Shown piece by piece: positions 44,672 to 54,883 of a stretch of DNA of 64,000 bases (its first letter is position 1; each line of letters starts with the position of its first letter). A program made the position numbers and the translations under genes. The notes beneath the pieces were generated by a model. The model did not search any database and had not been told where the DNA came from. It saw only the letters and a list, made by a program, of their open reading frames with translations. Source of the DNA: Hsuehochloa calcarea (lineage: Eukaryota > Streptophyta > Magnoliopsida > Poales > Poaceae); contig CM070613.1 of assembly GCA_036346395.1 (NCBI GenBank), forward strand, positions 24,174,818 through 24,238,817, in the 5' to 3' direction.

Positions 44672-45069
44672 CTAGATAACGACCAACACAAGAAAGAAAA
44701 TAATACACAATATTAGGTTCATCTTGGCCTCCAATCTGTCGAAACGATGTCTCATCTCCACCATTTCGCTACCCCCCATCATAGCTTCCTCCTGTAGAGC
44801 AACACCATGCCTAGTGTTGATTTCATCTTCCCACACCCAGAATCAGCAACCGCATGGCCCATCTTCCAATTCAATCAACAAAAAAAGGCTTCCTAATATC
44901 TCGAGAAGCGATTGGAAGCAACCCAAACTAAATTGAATCACCGAGAAAAGGGGCACTTGTACTAGCGTCCAGGATTCTTGGCCAACCCTGAGGTCTTCCG
45001 TTTCACAAGCGTGTTGCATTTTGGGCAAAAAACTACAGGTGCCGACGAGGAGGCGCTCACTTCGCCCAT
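44672..45069 (-). pseudogene. GRF zinc-finger protein with coiled coil and C-terminal membrane helix, broken
   Basis: Minus-strand start MGEVSASSSAPVVFCPKCNT, then LVKRKTSGLAKNPGR, a TAG, YKCPF and FWVWEDEI. These are the CPxC, NPGRxxxKC and FWxWxD parts of a GRF zinc finger. EMVEMRHRFDRLEAKMNL is a short helix, followed by a hydrophobic end ILCIIFFLVLVVI and a stop at 44672-44674. Plant GRF proteins with this finger-coil-membrane layout are numerous and often transposon-linked; their function is not established. The stop inside the finger and at least one more stop or shift disable it. The start lies 112 bases after a TATA box in the right MULE arm, so it faces the PMD and GRF-like genes. 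Confidence 0.8.
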
Positions 45070-45180
45070 CTCGACGTCTGCGGGAGTGAGAAACAAGGCC
45101 AAGATAGAGAGAATGGGGGGAGAAATGCATGATGAGGGGAAGAACAATAATGCAGGGGAAGTGCCTGAGGAATGGCTGCC

Positions 45181-45187
45181 TTTTATA
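45181..45187 (-). promoter_or_regulatory. TATA box of the GRF zinc-finger gene
   Basis: The minus strand reads ggctataaaaggcag, a strong TATA box, 112 bases before the ATG at 45069 and next to the CG-rich part of the MULE TIR. Confidence 0.65.
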
Positions 45188-45342
45188 GCCTCAACTGCCG
45201 CGCCCCCCATATGGGCAGGTGAGCTGCCCCCCCCCTCGGCGTAGGGGGTAGGTCCCCTGCCGTGCGGTTTTGGGCGAAGATTCCGCGAATTCGTTTTTCG
45301 TTTTCTTTTTATTTTTTCTCTTAGCTTTACGTCGCGCCGCGT

Positions 45343-45655
45343 TGAAGTATATTTTTGGTAGGAATTTTTAGATATGGTAAATGACCTCCAAAAATTATGA
45401 AATTTTTTGTGGAGCATTCGAACGTAGTGTACTTATTTGTATAATTTTCCCATAATTTCATCCATTCTGAATTTTCTCTAAAATTCATTTAAGTACACTG
45501 TTTGCAGGAATTTTATGGATAAATCGAGAGCGGATAAAATTATGGAAAAATTATGCAACCAAGTACACTGTGTCCGGAGGTTCCACAAAAAAATCATAAT
45601 TTTTGAAGCTCATGTGCTACATCTAAAAATTCCTACAAAAATATGCTTCAGCAGA
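45343..45655. repeat. Foldback unit in the right MULE TIR
   Basis: Left arm ttgaagtatatttttggtag ... gtacactgtttgcagg; right arm is its inverted form ending caaaaatatgcttca. Flanked on both sides by CG-rich blocks sharing cgccccccatatggg and ggtagg(t)tccc(c)tgccg (45195-45265 and 45700-45770). It matches 37998-38322. Confidence 0.9.
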
Positions 45656-45824
45656 TTTTTGAAAAAATGCTACAGTGTTGTTACAGTGCCCAGCGGACTT
45701 GACGCGCCCCCCATATGGGGCAGGTCATCTGTCCCCCCAGCGCAGAGGGTAGGTTCCCTGCCGCGCCTAGGGCCGGGGGCAGGTGCACTGTAGGGGGCTA
45801 GATCTGCAAATTATGCGGAGGCGA

Positions 45825-46505
45825 GGATCGAAATCCGTTTCGAGGAATTTCGACCAACGACCAGCATCGCTAATCGGTAGATTCTGGAAAATTTAAAAAA
45901 GCGGGACTAATTTGAATTTCAAAATTTAAACCTGGTTTTTTAGGACGAGTTATCGTGCGTAGAACCTAAAAACCGTGAAAAAACACGGAAAATGGTGAAA
46001 ATGGTAATTAGCTAATTTCAATTAGGAATAATGCAAATATTAATGAGAAAGTTTTTCAAGTTGTACATAAAAAGTCATCCTTTATGTTTTAATAATGCTA
46101 AATATACTAAAAAATAATATTTCAATACATAATCTAGCAAAACAATGCCTAAACCTACTAGGGAAGGACATTATGGAGGTTACCGGCCGGTAACCGGAAA
46201 AACCGGCGAAAAAACCTGGAAAATGGTGAAAATGGTAATTAGCTAATTTCAATTAGGAATAATGCAAATATTAATGAGAAAGTTTTTCAAGTTGTACATA
46301 AAAAGTCATCTTTTATGTTTTAATAGTGCTAAATATACTAAAAAATAATGTTTCAATACATAATCTAGCATAACAATGCCTAAACCTACTAGGGAAGGAC
46401 ATTATGGAGTCAAAAATTCAAATTTGAATTTAAAAATTTCGTAGGTATTTTTTTCCCGGCTCAACCGATAAACCTATTCTGGGCGGAGTTTTTACCCTTC
46501 TTAGG
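45825..46505. mobile_element. Insertion in the right MULE arm, ccggtaaccg family, with internal duplication
   Basis: It interrupts the TIR between cataatttgca (left arm order) and the terminal aaaactagcc block. It has a 231-bp internal tandem duplication: aatggtgaaaatggtaatta at 45991 and 46222. Junction ggttaccggccggtaaccgg at 46178-46197 links it to the MITE at 34722. Ends are approximate. Confidence 0.65.
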
Positions 46506-46556
46506 AAGGGGCTAGTTTTCCAAAAAAAAGGGGGGGCTAGAAATGCCAAAATTTCC

Positions 46557-48857
46557 AAGAAGTGAGGTGATGGTGTCGAATCTGGCACCTGATGAAAACA
46601 TAGACGAAGATACAATTGTTTATGATGACAAAGGAGATGATTGGTCAAAAGTCACAATGATGCGAAGATGTGTAGCAAGATGGCTACAAGAGAGGATCAA
46701 GACGGCAAAGTCGCTTCAACAACGATGATGGGGGTGATCGCACTTGATCTAATGGATGGATCGTGACAACTCAAAAAGGAAGAAGCAATCGGTTGATCGA
46801 CAAAGGATATGATGAACTGGCACGACTTTGACGAACTCAAAGAGAGATGCTGCGGACTTGGATGGACTATATGGAAATCAGAGGAAAATAGACTTAAGAT
46901 ACTGGCATCAGCATGGACTTAGGATTCTAGTAGCAATAGTGATCACACGTCCCCTTGAAATAGCAAGAACCAGCACCAAATAGCAGCAGTGCACTAGAAC
47001 CACACAAGCACCAACAATAGCTGAACGAACAATAACATGTGCTACAGCAGAGGAAGCAATGATAGAGTCAGGAGTAGAGTGCCCTAGAGTAGGGCTGACC
47101 AAAGTAGCAGAAAGGAGTAGAGCAGCTGGAGTGAGTAGAGTAGCTGGCTCCTAGTACTGTGAAGAAGATGGTTGAGTGCATATTGGAGCTGAGCAAACCG
47201 AAGACGGTGCAACAACCACGGAGCAGGTGTCGGCGGCAAGAAGAGGAATAGAGCAAGAGCTTGGAGACGAAGATGGCTAGCTCCGACAGGTGTTGGTGAT
47301 GGAGATGGACTAGTGACGACGAAGAGGCTGACAATGACGATGGAGTTCAAAATCGAGGAAGACGATGGCCGGGGATGAAGGAGAGGGCTGGCTGCTGCTT
47401 TTGCCATGTCCCTTCCTACTTCTTTCTCTCGCTCCCGCCCCAAGATGAATAGAGGTCGACGATGGCCAGCGACGGTGGTGGAGCACGAAGATGATGAAGG
47501 CGACCTCGAAGCCAGCGAGCTGGCCACTGACGATGAATCCAAGCTCGATCCGGCAAGAAACGAGCCTAGCGTCGACGAGCATCGCCCGGATCCAAGTTCG
47601 GCAACGAGGAAGACGATGGTGGAGGCCAGCTCGGTGGAGGAAGGCGATGAAGGGCGACGAGGACTGTTGTTGTTGTTGTTGTCGGTGATGAAGAAGACGA
47701 CCGACGATGAAGAGGAAGACCGAAGACCAGATCCGTGGCCGACATCGATGTATCTGGCCAGGGAAGAGCTGGTGACGAAGGAGACGAGCTCCGACAACGA
47801 GGATATGACTGGCGGCACTGGGTCCAACCGAGAGCAGAGTGGAGGAGCCGCAACAAAGGGTCGAGGTGGGCTCCAATGGCTCGGATCTAGGAGCGGCAAC
47901 ACGGATCCGGTGGTGATGAGGTCTAGCGACGATGAAGCCAATCCAGTTGAAGTCTAGTCAGGCGACACGGCGGGGACGTCGGGCAACGCTGGATCCGAAG
48001 AAGCACACGACGAAGATCGACACAGCACCGCGTGGATCCGGTCGCGCTCGGAGACGGGGCGTTGCGGAGGAGGCCATCGGGGAGTGTGCTGATGCGGTCC
48101 TCCTTGCCGCCATCAGAGGGGAAGGCGGCGGAGAGGGAGGAGGCCCTGGCGACTGCGTGGTCACCGGGGAACCACCCTAGGACGATCTCGATGATGGCAC
48201 CCACGGCGGCGGGAGCAAGCTCGAGGAGACGACATAGACGATGAAGCTCCTCACCGGGGAAGACGATCCCAAGCCCGGATCCAGCGGAGATGACTTGGCG
48301 ACGCCAGCGTAGACCAGATACGAGCGGATCTGAGCCGGGGAAAGCCTAGTGGCGGCTCGTTCGACCTCGGGTTCTAGGACAGCGTCGTAGCGCTAGGAGA
48401 GAACGTTGGGCGCCGCCAGTGTCTGCACGAGGTGGCGCATCAAGGCGTCTGCAATGGCGGCCAGATGTTGAGCGACGACAATAGCGCCTGCGGCGTTCGC
48501 TGAAGGGGCGGCAACATCATTGGCGGATCCCTTCGGAGGCACAGGATGGCTGCCCTCCACGCCGGTGTTGGGGGCATCCATCGCCATGGTGGGAAGGGAG
48601 AGAAAGAGAGAGATATGTGGTGTGGAGTGAGAGGAGAGAGATGGGGACATGCTTGCTGCTGGCGAAGGATAATGCTGCTGATTGAAGAAGATGAAGACCG
48701 AGATTGCTAGCTCATACCTCTGCTGCTACTTGATATTAAGAAACTACTGATATGTAAAGATAAAAATGAGATTGGGTGCTGCCCCCGGGAGTGGAGGTTG
48801 CTACTCTCAGGGGCAGCAGCGGTGAAAGAAGATGGAGGCTAGAGCTTAGATCTAGAA
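46557..48857 (-). other. Interior of the interrupted LTR element, no recognisable gag or pol
   Basis: GC-rich and strongly biased (gatgaag/gacgacg and gaggaag runs), with long open frames on both strands, for example 47084-47941 on the minus strand and 47406-47957 on the plus strand. Their translations are Ser/Leu- or Glu/Asp-rich and contain no known domain, so I do not call them genes. The region ends at the PBS. Confidence 0.6.
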
Positions 48858-48867
48858 TCTGATACCA
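48858..48867 (-). promoter_or_regulatory. Primer-binding site of the interrupted LTR element
   Basis: The minus strand reads TGGTATCAGA directly next to the LTR start tgttaggttttg at 48868. This fixes the LTR boundary and the orientation. Confidence 0.75.
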
Positions 48868-48967
48868 TGTTAGGTTTTGAGGGAGAAGAGAGGAATTGAG
48901 ATGAATAGTTAGTTGTATTGCAAGAGTCCAATGGGCAATATATAGTGTACAAGAAAGAAACCTTATA

Positions 48968-50980
48968 CTAGAAGAAGGAATTCGAGAAAGCTTATGATAA
49001 AGTTCATTAGGACTTTTTGGAAAAGGTAATGAAATATAAAGGTTTTTTTGGACGTTGGATAAATTGGGTGATGAATTCTATTAAAGGGGGAAGGTTACTA
49101 TCAATATTAATAGGGTAATTGGTCCTTATTTCACCACTCATAAGGGATTGGGACAAGGGGATCCTCTTTCTCCCCTCCTCTTTAATCTGGCTGCTGATGC
49201 TCTAGTAGCACTAATTGAAAGAGCCCAAAGTAAAAACTTAGTTAAGGGTTTAATTTCTCATTTAATTTCTGGGGGTGTACCTCTACAATATGTTGATGAT
49301 ACAATTCTTATGATTGAATGTGAAGAGAAATATATCCTGAATCTCAAATTCCTTCTGTATTGCTTTGAATGGATGTCTGGGTTAAAAATAAACTACCATA
49401 AGAGTGAAGTTTATATCTTAGGGGTGGATAAAGAGGAAGCAGGCATGGTTGCTAACATGCTGAACTACAAGCTAGGTCAACTCCCAATGACTTATCTAGG
49501 GATTGATATTAGGGACAAGAAGATTGGTAAGAATGCAGCAGGGAGAATTATTAGCAAATTGGGGAATAGACTGGATAACTGAAAAAATAATCTCATTTAT
49601 TCGGGATGGAGACTTATTCTGGTGAACAACTGCTTAAGTAGCCTTCCCATTTATACAATGGAGTTTTATAGGTTAAATGGGGAAGTTCACAAGAAAATGG
49701 ACACCATTAGATCAAAATTGTTTTGGGGAGGGGTTAGTGATTCTTTTAAATATCTCATGATGAGATGGGGGGCAGTATGCATGCGAAAAGACTTTGGGGG
49801 ATTGGGTGTGATTGACACAAGGCTAATGAATGATTGCCTTTTGTGCAAATGGTTTTGGAGGATGAGTATGACCAAAAATGAATTATGGTTTAGGATCCTG
49901 TAGATCAAATATTTTCCTAAGGGGGTGTTAGGGATAACATGACTCTAAGGGGGTTCTCAGTTTTAGAAATCCTTGCAAAAAAAATCAAAAAACTTTTTAA
50001 GGGGGGATCTGCTAAACAAATTCGGAATGGTAAAGACACTCTGTTTTGGAAAGATGTTTGGCTTGACAATTGCTCTTTGAAAGTTAAATTTGCTAGATTG
50101 TTTAATATTAGCTCGAATCTAGATGTGAGAGTAGCAGATAGCTTTGAGAATGGAGAGTGGAATATCACCTTCAATAAACAATTTGGTAAGGAAGAGGAGG
50201 ACCTTTGGAAGCATTTGAAAAATGCTTTAAATGGGGTGGGGCTTAACAATGAAAGGGATAAAGTGGTGTGGTGTCTGGAGAATTCTGAAAAATTCTTAGT
50301 AAAATCTCTATATAGACACTGGTCTTTTGGGGGGTGTCATTCTTAGTAGAAATCAAAAGATTTTTTTATTAATCAACTCTTTTTAAAATTTTATTTTAAA
50401 GTTAATCTCTCGCGAACTTTATTTCCAATTCTAACCCTTAGGTGACAAAATAACATTGGAAATAAAGTTTCCCGGGGGGGGTTAACTTTAAAATAAAATT
50501 AAAAAATGGTTAATTAATAAAAAAATTCAAATCAGAAGTTGTGGAAAAGTAGAATTGCGTTAAAAGTGGAATTTTTTCTCTGGCTGTCTTTTCAAGACAG
50601 ACTCCAGACAGTAGCTCAGCTCAAAATCAGAAATTGGAAAGGGAGCAAAAATTGCTGTTTTATGTGGGGTGAGAGAGGACATTGATCATATTTTTTTCAA
50701 CTGTTTTCTAGCCAAGTTTGTGTGGGTTTGTGTAAAGGAAAGCTTGATGTGGGAGAAGATCCCGGTTTCTCTTGATGAGTTCCATCGATATTGGTTAGAT
50801 ATTGGGGATGCTAACGATTACTACGTTTGCTTATGTAGTTTTGCAGCTGTGGCGTGGATACTCTGGAAAATCAGAAACCGAATGGCGATTGAGAAGGTCT
50901 TTCCAAAACATCTGACTGAAACTTTATTCAAAGCTATATCTTGCTTGCAGAAGTGGCAGATTTTGATCAGGGAGAACTGA
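48968..50980 (+). pseudogene. LINE reverse transcriptase and zf-RVT region
   Basis: Readable text: EFEKAYDKVH, KGLGQGDPLSPLLFNLAADA, QYVDDTILMIE with intact YVDD (49289-49300), FLLYCFEWMSGLKINYHKSE, TYLGIDIRDKKIG, then WGGVSDSFKYLMMRWGAVCM and RKDFGGLGVIDTRLMND. The zf-RVT end includes WKSRIALKVEFFLWL and EDIDHIFFNCFLAKFVWVC. These are the order and motifs of plant L1-type ORF2. Stops (49580, 49902) and the MITE at 50360 break the frame; endonuclease and ORF1 are missing. Confidence 0.9.
50360..50528. mobile_element. Mutator-type MITE inserted in the LINE, 169 bp
   Basis: Almost fully palindromic: left attttttattaatcaactc-like, right inverted aattttttattaattaacc-like, then ttttaaagttaa in both arms. 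Flanked by aaatcaaaag (50350-50359) and aaatcagaag (50529-50538), a 10-bp duplication with one change. Removing it rejoins the LINE protein frame (VEIK then LWKSRIALK). Confidence 0.82.
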
Positions 50981-51290
50981 ACAAGGTGATCAATATGGTG
51001 GAAGAATGGATGAAAAGTTTATGTGCTTTATATACAGGCTGACTATGTTTAGGTTTAGCCGTGGATTATATAAGGACTTTTGCTTCAGCTTTAGATCTTT
51101 TGTTAATTTTTGTTTGGTCTGTATCTTTTATTCTGAAACTTGCCTGAACTGGTAACCCCAATCTTTGTGGGTTGTATCTTTTGAATTGTAAAACTTGCTA
51201 TTAGCTTTCTATAAAAGCTGGGATTTCCTTCTCTCAAAAATTCTATAACCACCCCTAACACTTACATGACTATCACACATCTACCTTTAA

Positions 51291-54200
51291 CGGTTGGGTT
51301 GGGGCCTCGGGGGGATGTGGAACACTGAAACTAAGTGGTACAAGTCTTACTTGCTGCTGTACTTTATATACACAGCATATACAATTTGCATCATTTAGCA
51401 CTCCCAAGATGGAGCATCAGTGTTACACATCTTTATCTTAGATACTACAAAAGCAAAAGGTGTAACACTAAGATCAATTGTAACAGATCCATGGTCGGTA
51501 GGATTCTGGTGGCAGGGCATGGAACAAGGGCCACTGTAGACTGATTAGGGTTTATCTTAGCACAAGTTTTTAAGTTTCAACAACTATATATGCATTTCTA
51601 TCACTTTGCTGTTGCATTATTCAACAAATTCATTAAGTGCAACAGTTCTTTCTTGATGTGATTTGGAGAAAGATTGTGCAAAAGTGTCTATGATGTCTCG
51701 GTCTTAGGATTTCTTTTGGACCTTCCTTGATCTGCAGGCTACTATGACTATTTGTATGCGCGTCTTGTAGTCGCTGTGATTGCTTTTCCAAGAAGATACA
51801 TCAAAATTCAAGGAGTGGTAATCAATAGCTTGATTGAAGAGCTATGATATCTGAAAGTAGCTACAACTTCGACGAGCACCCTCAGAACCTCCTGTAAGGT
51901 ACTGTTTTATCAAGTAATTATCCAAAGGCACCCTCGAAAAAGAGTTGATGCAGACTGGACATGGGTACTTGGAGTCTTGAGTAATCTGAACGTATGGCTT
52001 GCATATGGTTTTTGCAGGTTGTATGTTGTGTGCTTGCATGTGGCTGGACTGCCTATCCATACCCAGAGCACGCACCATGTCTCCCTACATAACCAGGTCT
52101 GTACACAATACACCCACTTGGATACAAGGGCAAGGGGACAAGATCTGGGGATGAGCATGTGAATGTGATGTTAGAATGGTTAGACAGAAGGATAAGATCA
52201 CTTTTATTCACCCAATAACCACATAGAAAAAAGTTGCAAATTGGAGCTGCTATGCTGGGTAGATGCAAATTGGAGCTGCTATGCTGGGTAGAAGTTAATT
52301 GATAAGCTGTTGAATTTTTGCGCCGGCCAAGATTAGGAAATGGCCGGCTGTTACCATTTTCAACTTTTCTTATGGGAGCAGCTGCCCCTTTCTTTCTGAA
52401 AGAAAAAAAAAGGCGATCAGGCACTATAGACCACCACCTCATCCATTGCCGTTGAGCTAGAAGACCACTGACAGGGATAGTTTGCAAGCGGACGCTGCAT
52501 CCACTGACCACTCGTGGGGAAGTCATTGGGGGTGGGGAGGGGTCACTTGGGCTTCTAGAAGGTGAGCCCCCACAAAAGCCAACACTTTTCCTAAAAGCCA
52601 TCAAAAACTCACCAGAGCCAGTCGAAAATGACATCTGAAAAGGAAGGTGGGAGATCAGAGAAGAGATGAGATGGGAGCAATTGGCAATTGGCAATTGGCT
52701 ATTGGGGGGTGTGCACACAAAGAAGACAATGGCTGCTGTGCTGCTGTCTTTTGGGGGTGACGTCATGTGGGCTACCAACTACCAACTTCCATCGCCCAGT
52801 GTATCCCTAAAACCTTAGCCCTTATTCCATCCTTCCTTCCTTCCTCTCCATGTGCATCCATTACTACCATTATCATCTTTCTCCCAAGTTGGCGCCGGTG
52901 GCCTTTTACACTCGAGATTCGGATTTCTTGCGAATGTGGACTTCGATCAATTTGAGAAGGAGAGCGCAAATTCAATAGGAAGCTTGAGAATGAGCCCATG
53001 ATCGTTGACTCACTCTATCCGTGTGCTTTAAATGATTCAATCGTCATGGATGCCCCTCCGTATGCTCAGAAGTGTAGGATGCTCGCCGCTGTTAAATTCG
53101 CCTCTATCCGGGAGCAACCTGACGAATCATCATCAGCTAAGAATAGAATATATGGATGCGGGACTCACAATTGTTTGAACCATTGGTGGGCGGTGGCACA
53201 AGGGAAAAGGGGGAGGGAATACTTGGGTGGAATTGTTTTGTCATCTGTGGTACTTTTGGGTGATTGTTGAGGGGTAGGAATATGCATCCAGGTGGTCAAA
53301 TAAGAATAAATCTTTAGCAATCACAGATACTATTTGACGTTTTGTTTTGTTCCATTTACATTTACCCCCTTTGTAGTTTTGTTAGAAATTTATTGCATAA
53401 GACCCTACCCTGTACAATAATTCATCGTATAGCCAGTAGATCGCAAGTCTTTGTATGCTTGTAGTTAGTTTTAGAATTCTTAGGGATGAATAGAAGCATT
53501 GGGTGGAAGGTTCATGTCATTTACATGGTTGTTCTTTCTAGCAAGAAAACTCGTGAGTTGTAGCCGCTGTCTTTTCCAGAAGAAGAAGAAGAAAAAAAAC
53601 ATGTGTCCACAAGTGCTCACTGCTTCTCATTGCCGATGTCTATTTACATGGTGCAAATTTTCAGACATATCTCAACAAACCTATCTCCAAGATTCCGAGC
53701 ATTCTTAATTATTCCCGTGTGATGCTGATGCTCTGTGGGCCATAAGCGCATGCGATTTGACTAGACTAAGACAAACCTATTCTTTCAACAGGTGTTCTTT
53801 GGTTAAGTAAACGTTTAGCTTTTGCATTTTTCAAATGAACATACCTTTCTTGCGGGAACAACTACTGGACTAAGCATGCCAATTTTAAATTTATTTCATG
53901 AGACATCTTAGAGAGACCCAATCGACGGGGTAAGGAAATATTTGCTACCTCCTCATGCGACTGAACTTCCATGGCCAAAAATCATTGAGATCTCTGGGAG
54001 GAATAGTTTTCCCAAGGAAGTACAAAAAAGAGAGTCCATCGTAAAGACAGGTCAGAAGAGTAGAGCACTTACTACATGCCAATTATGCTCTGAATATTAA
54101 GAAGACTCTATGTATCTTCTCGTCCAGATCACTAGCTAGATCTAATGAAAGTCAAATATGTAGTCTATAAATCAGCTTGGGTTGTCAAATGCGTACCTCT

Positions 54201-54883
54201 ATTTTCCCGGATGTAAGCCTCTCTACGCAGATGTGAGATGATAAAAGAAATAAGCTGAAACAACTACAGAAATAAGTCTTCATCCAGAACTGAATAAAAT
54301 TGTGCATGTCAGCATCAACGGTACACATCTCATCAGATCTATGTAAATCATGCAAGTTTCCTAGTTGATCCTACGAAAGATGGGTAGCGTGACATATGGC
54401 AACAAAAGAAGAATCAAACGACATTTTTTACCTGCTGCTTTGCTTTCGTTTCAAGATAAGTGGAGCATTGTGGAATATATAAAGAAAACCAAATTCATGG
54501 TCAGCAATTCCATTACAACTTGGCATTTTAACTTTGAGGCGGCATCAGTAATTTAGTAATGACACTAACCTTCCTTTTCTCCCAAAACATGAGGCTTAAG
54601 AATAAAATCTTCTTTTATGATAATATCATGATTGGTTAGAAGTTAGAACAATACTATCACATTTCAACTCTTTTCCTAACACGAATAATAACATTATGCC
54701 TTGCTCTCCCACCAAAAGAAGGAACTATATTATAACATCCTTGTGGAGCAAACCCTTTTCATAAAGGGGAGTGCTTCTATATGTATGCTTCTCTGAAGGA
54801 ATTTCTAATATATAACCTCTTAATGGATTTTTGAACTTCATGAAAAATCCACCAGAAGAACTTCCTATTGGACCTTCTCTATA
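51291..54883. other. No gene recognised; 29-bp duplication at 52236-52293
   Basis: Mixed AT-rich sequence without known domains. A direct repeat gcaaattggagctgctatgc plus tgggtagat lies at 52236-52264 and 52265-52293. A 241-codon minus-strand frame (52053-52778) crosses this repeat, has irregular composition and matches nothing I know. A purine-rich run lies at 53579-53600. Confidence 0.55.

Larger units (their letters stand above)
37816..46556. mobile_element. MULE with PMD and GRF zinc-finger genes, 8.7 kb
   Basis: Left end ggaaattttggtatttctgg; the right end read inverted is ggaaattttggcatttctag, about 23 of the first 25 bases identical, and homology continues through aaaactagcc. After a MITE in the right arm it resumes at cataatttgca and through long foldback units. 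The element sits in the 70-bp repeat of an LTR element. Inside are a PMD gene and a GRF-like gene reading right, and a GRF zinc-finger gene reading left, with TATA boxes near both TIRs. No Mutator transposase (mudrA-type) was recognised. The flanks do not show a clear 9-bp target duplication, so Mutator class is inferred from the TIRs and their likeness to the Pack-MULE ends. Confidence 0.75.
48968..51236 (+). mobile_element. 5'-truncated L1-type LINE
   Basis: It splits the right LTR between ccttatactaga and attctataacc. The 5' end starts inside the reverse transcriptase, as expected from incomplete target-primed reverse transcription. The 3' end has a short noncoding tail and only a weak A-rich end (ctctcaaaaa). 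Target duplication is not clear. Confidence 0.82.
37296..51290 (-). mobile_element. LTR element without gag/pol, interrupted by a MULE and a LINE
   Basis: LTR-like blocks at 37296-37506 and 48868-51290 share gaatagttagttatattgca-type sequence, aatatatagtgtaca, aaccttatactaga and cttacatgactat. A PBS complement tctgatacca sits at 48858-48867 next to the right LTR, and a polypurine complement acacccccgctc sits after the left one, so the element reads on the minus strand. The own interior is 37507-37815 plus 46557-48857. The right LTR is split by a LINE (48968-51236). Outer boundaries are approximate and no target duplication was found. Confidence 0.7.

Noticed and set aside
47084..47957. Overlapping 285- and 183-codon frames on opposite strands
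   Set aside because: Both are composition artefacts of gatgaag/gacgac-rich sequence inside an LTR element; neither has a domain.
52053..52778. 241-codon open frame on the minus strand
   Set aside because: It runs through a 29-bp direct repeat, has patchy composition and no recognisable motif.
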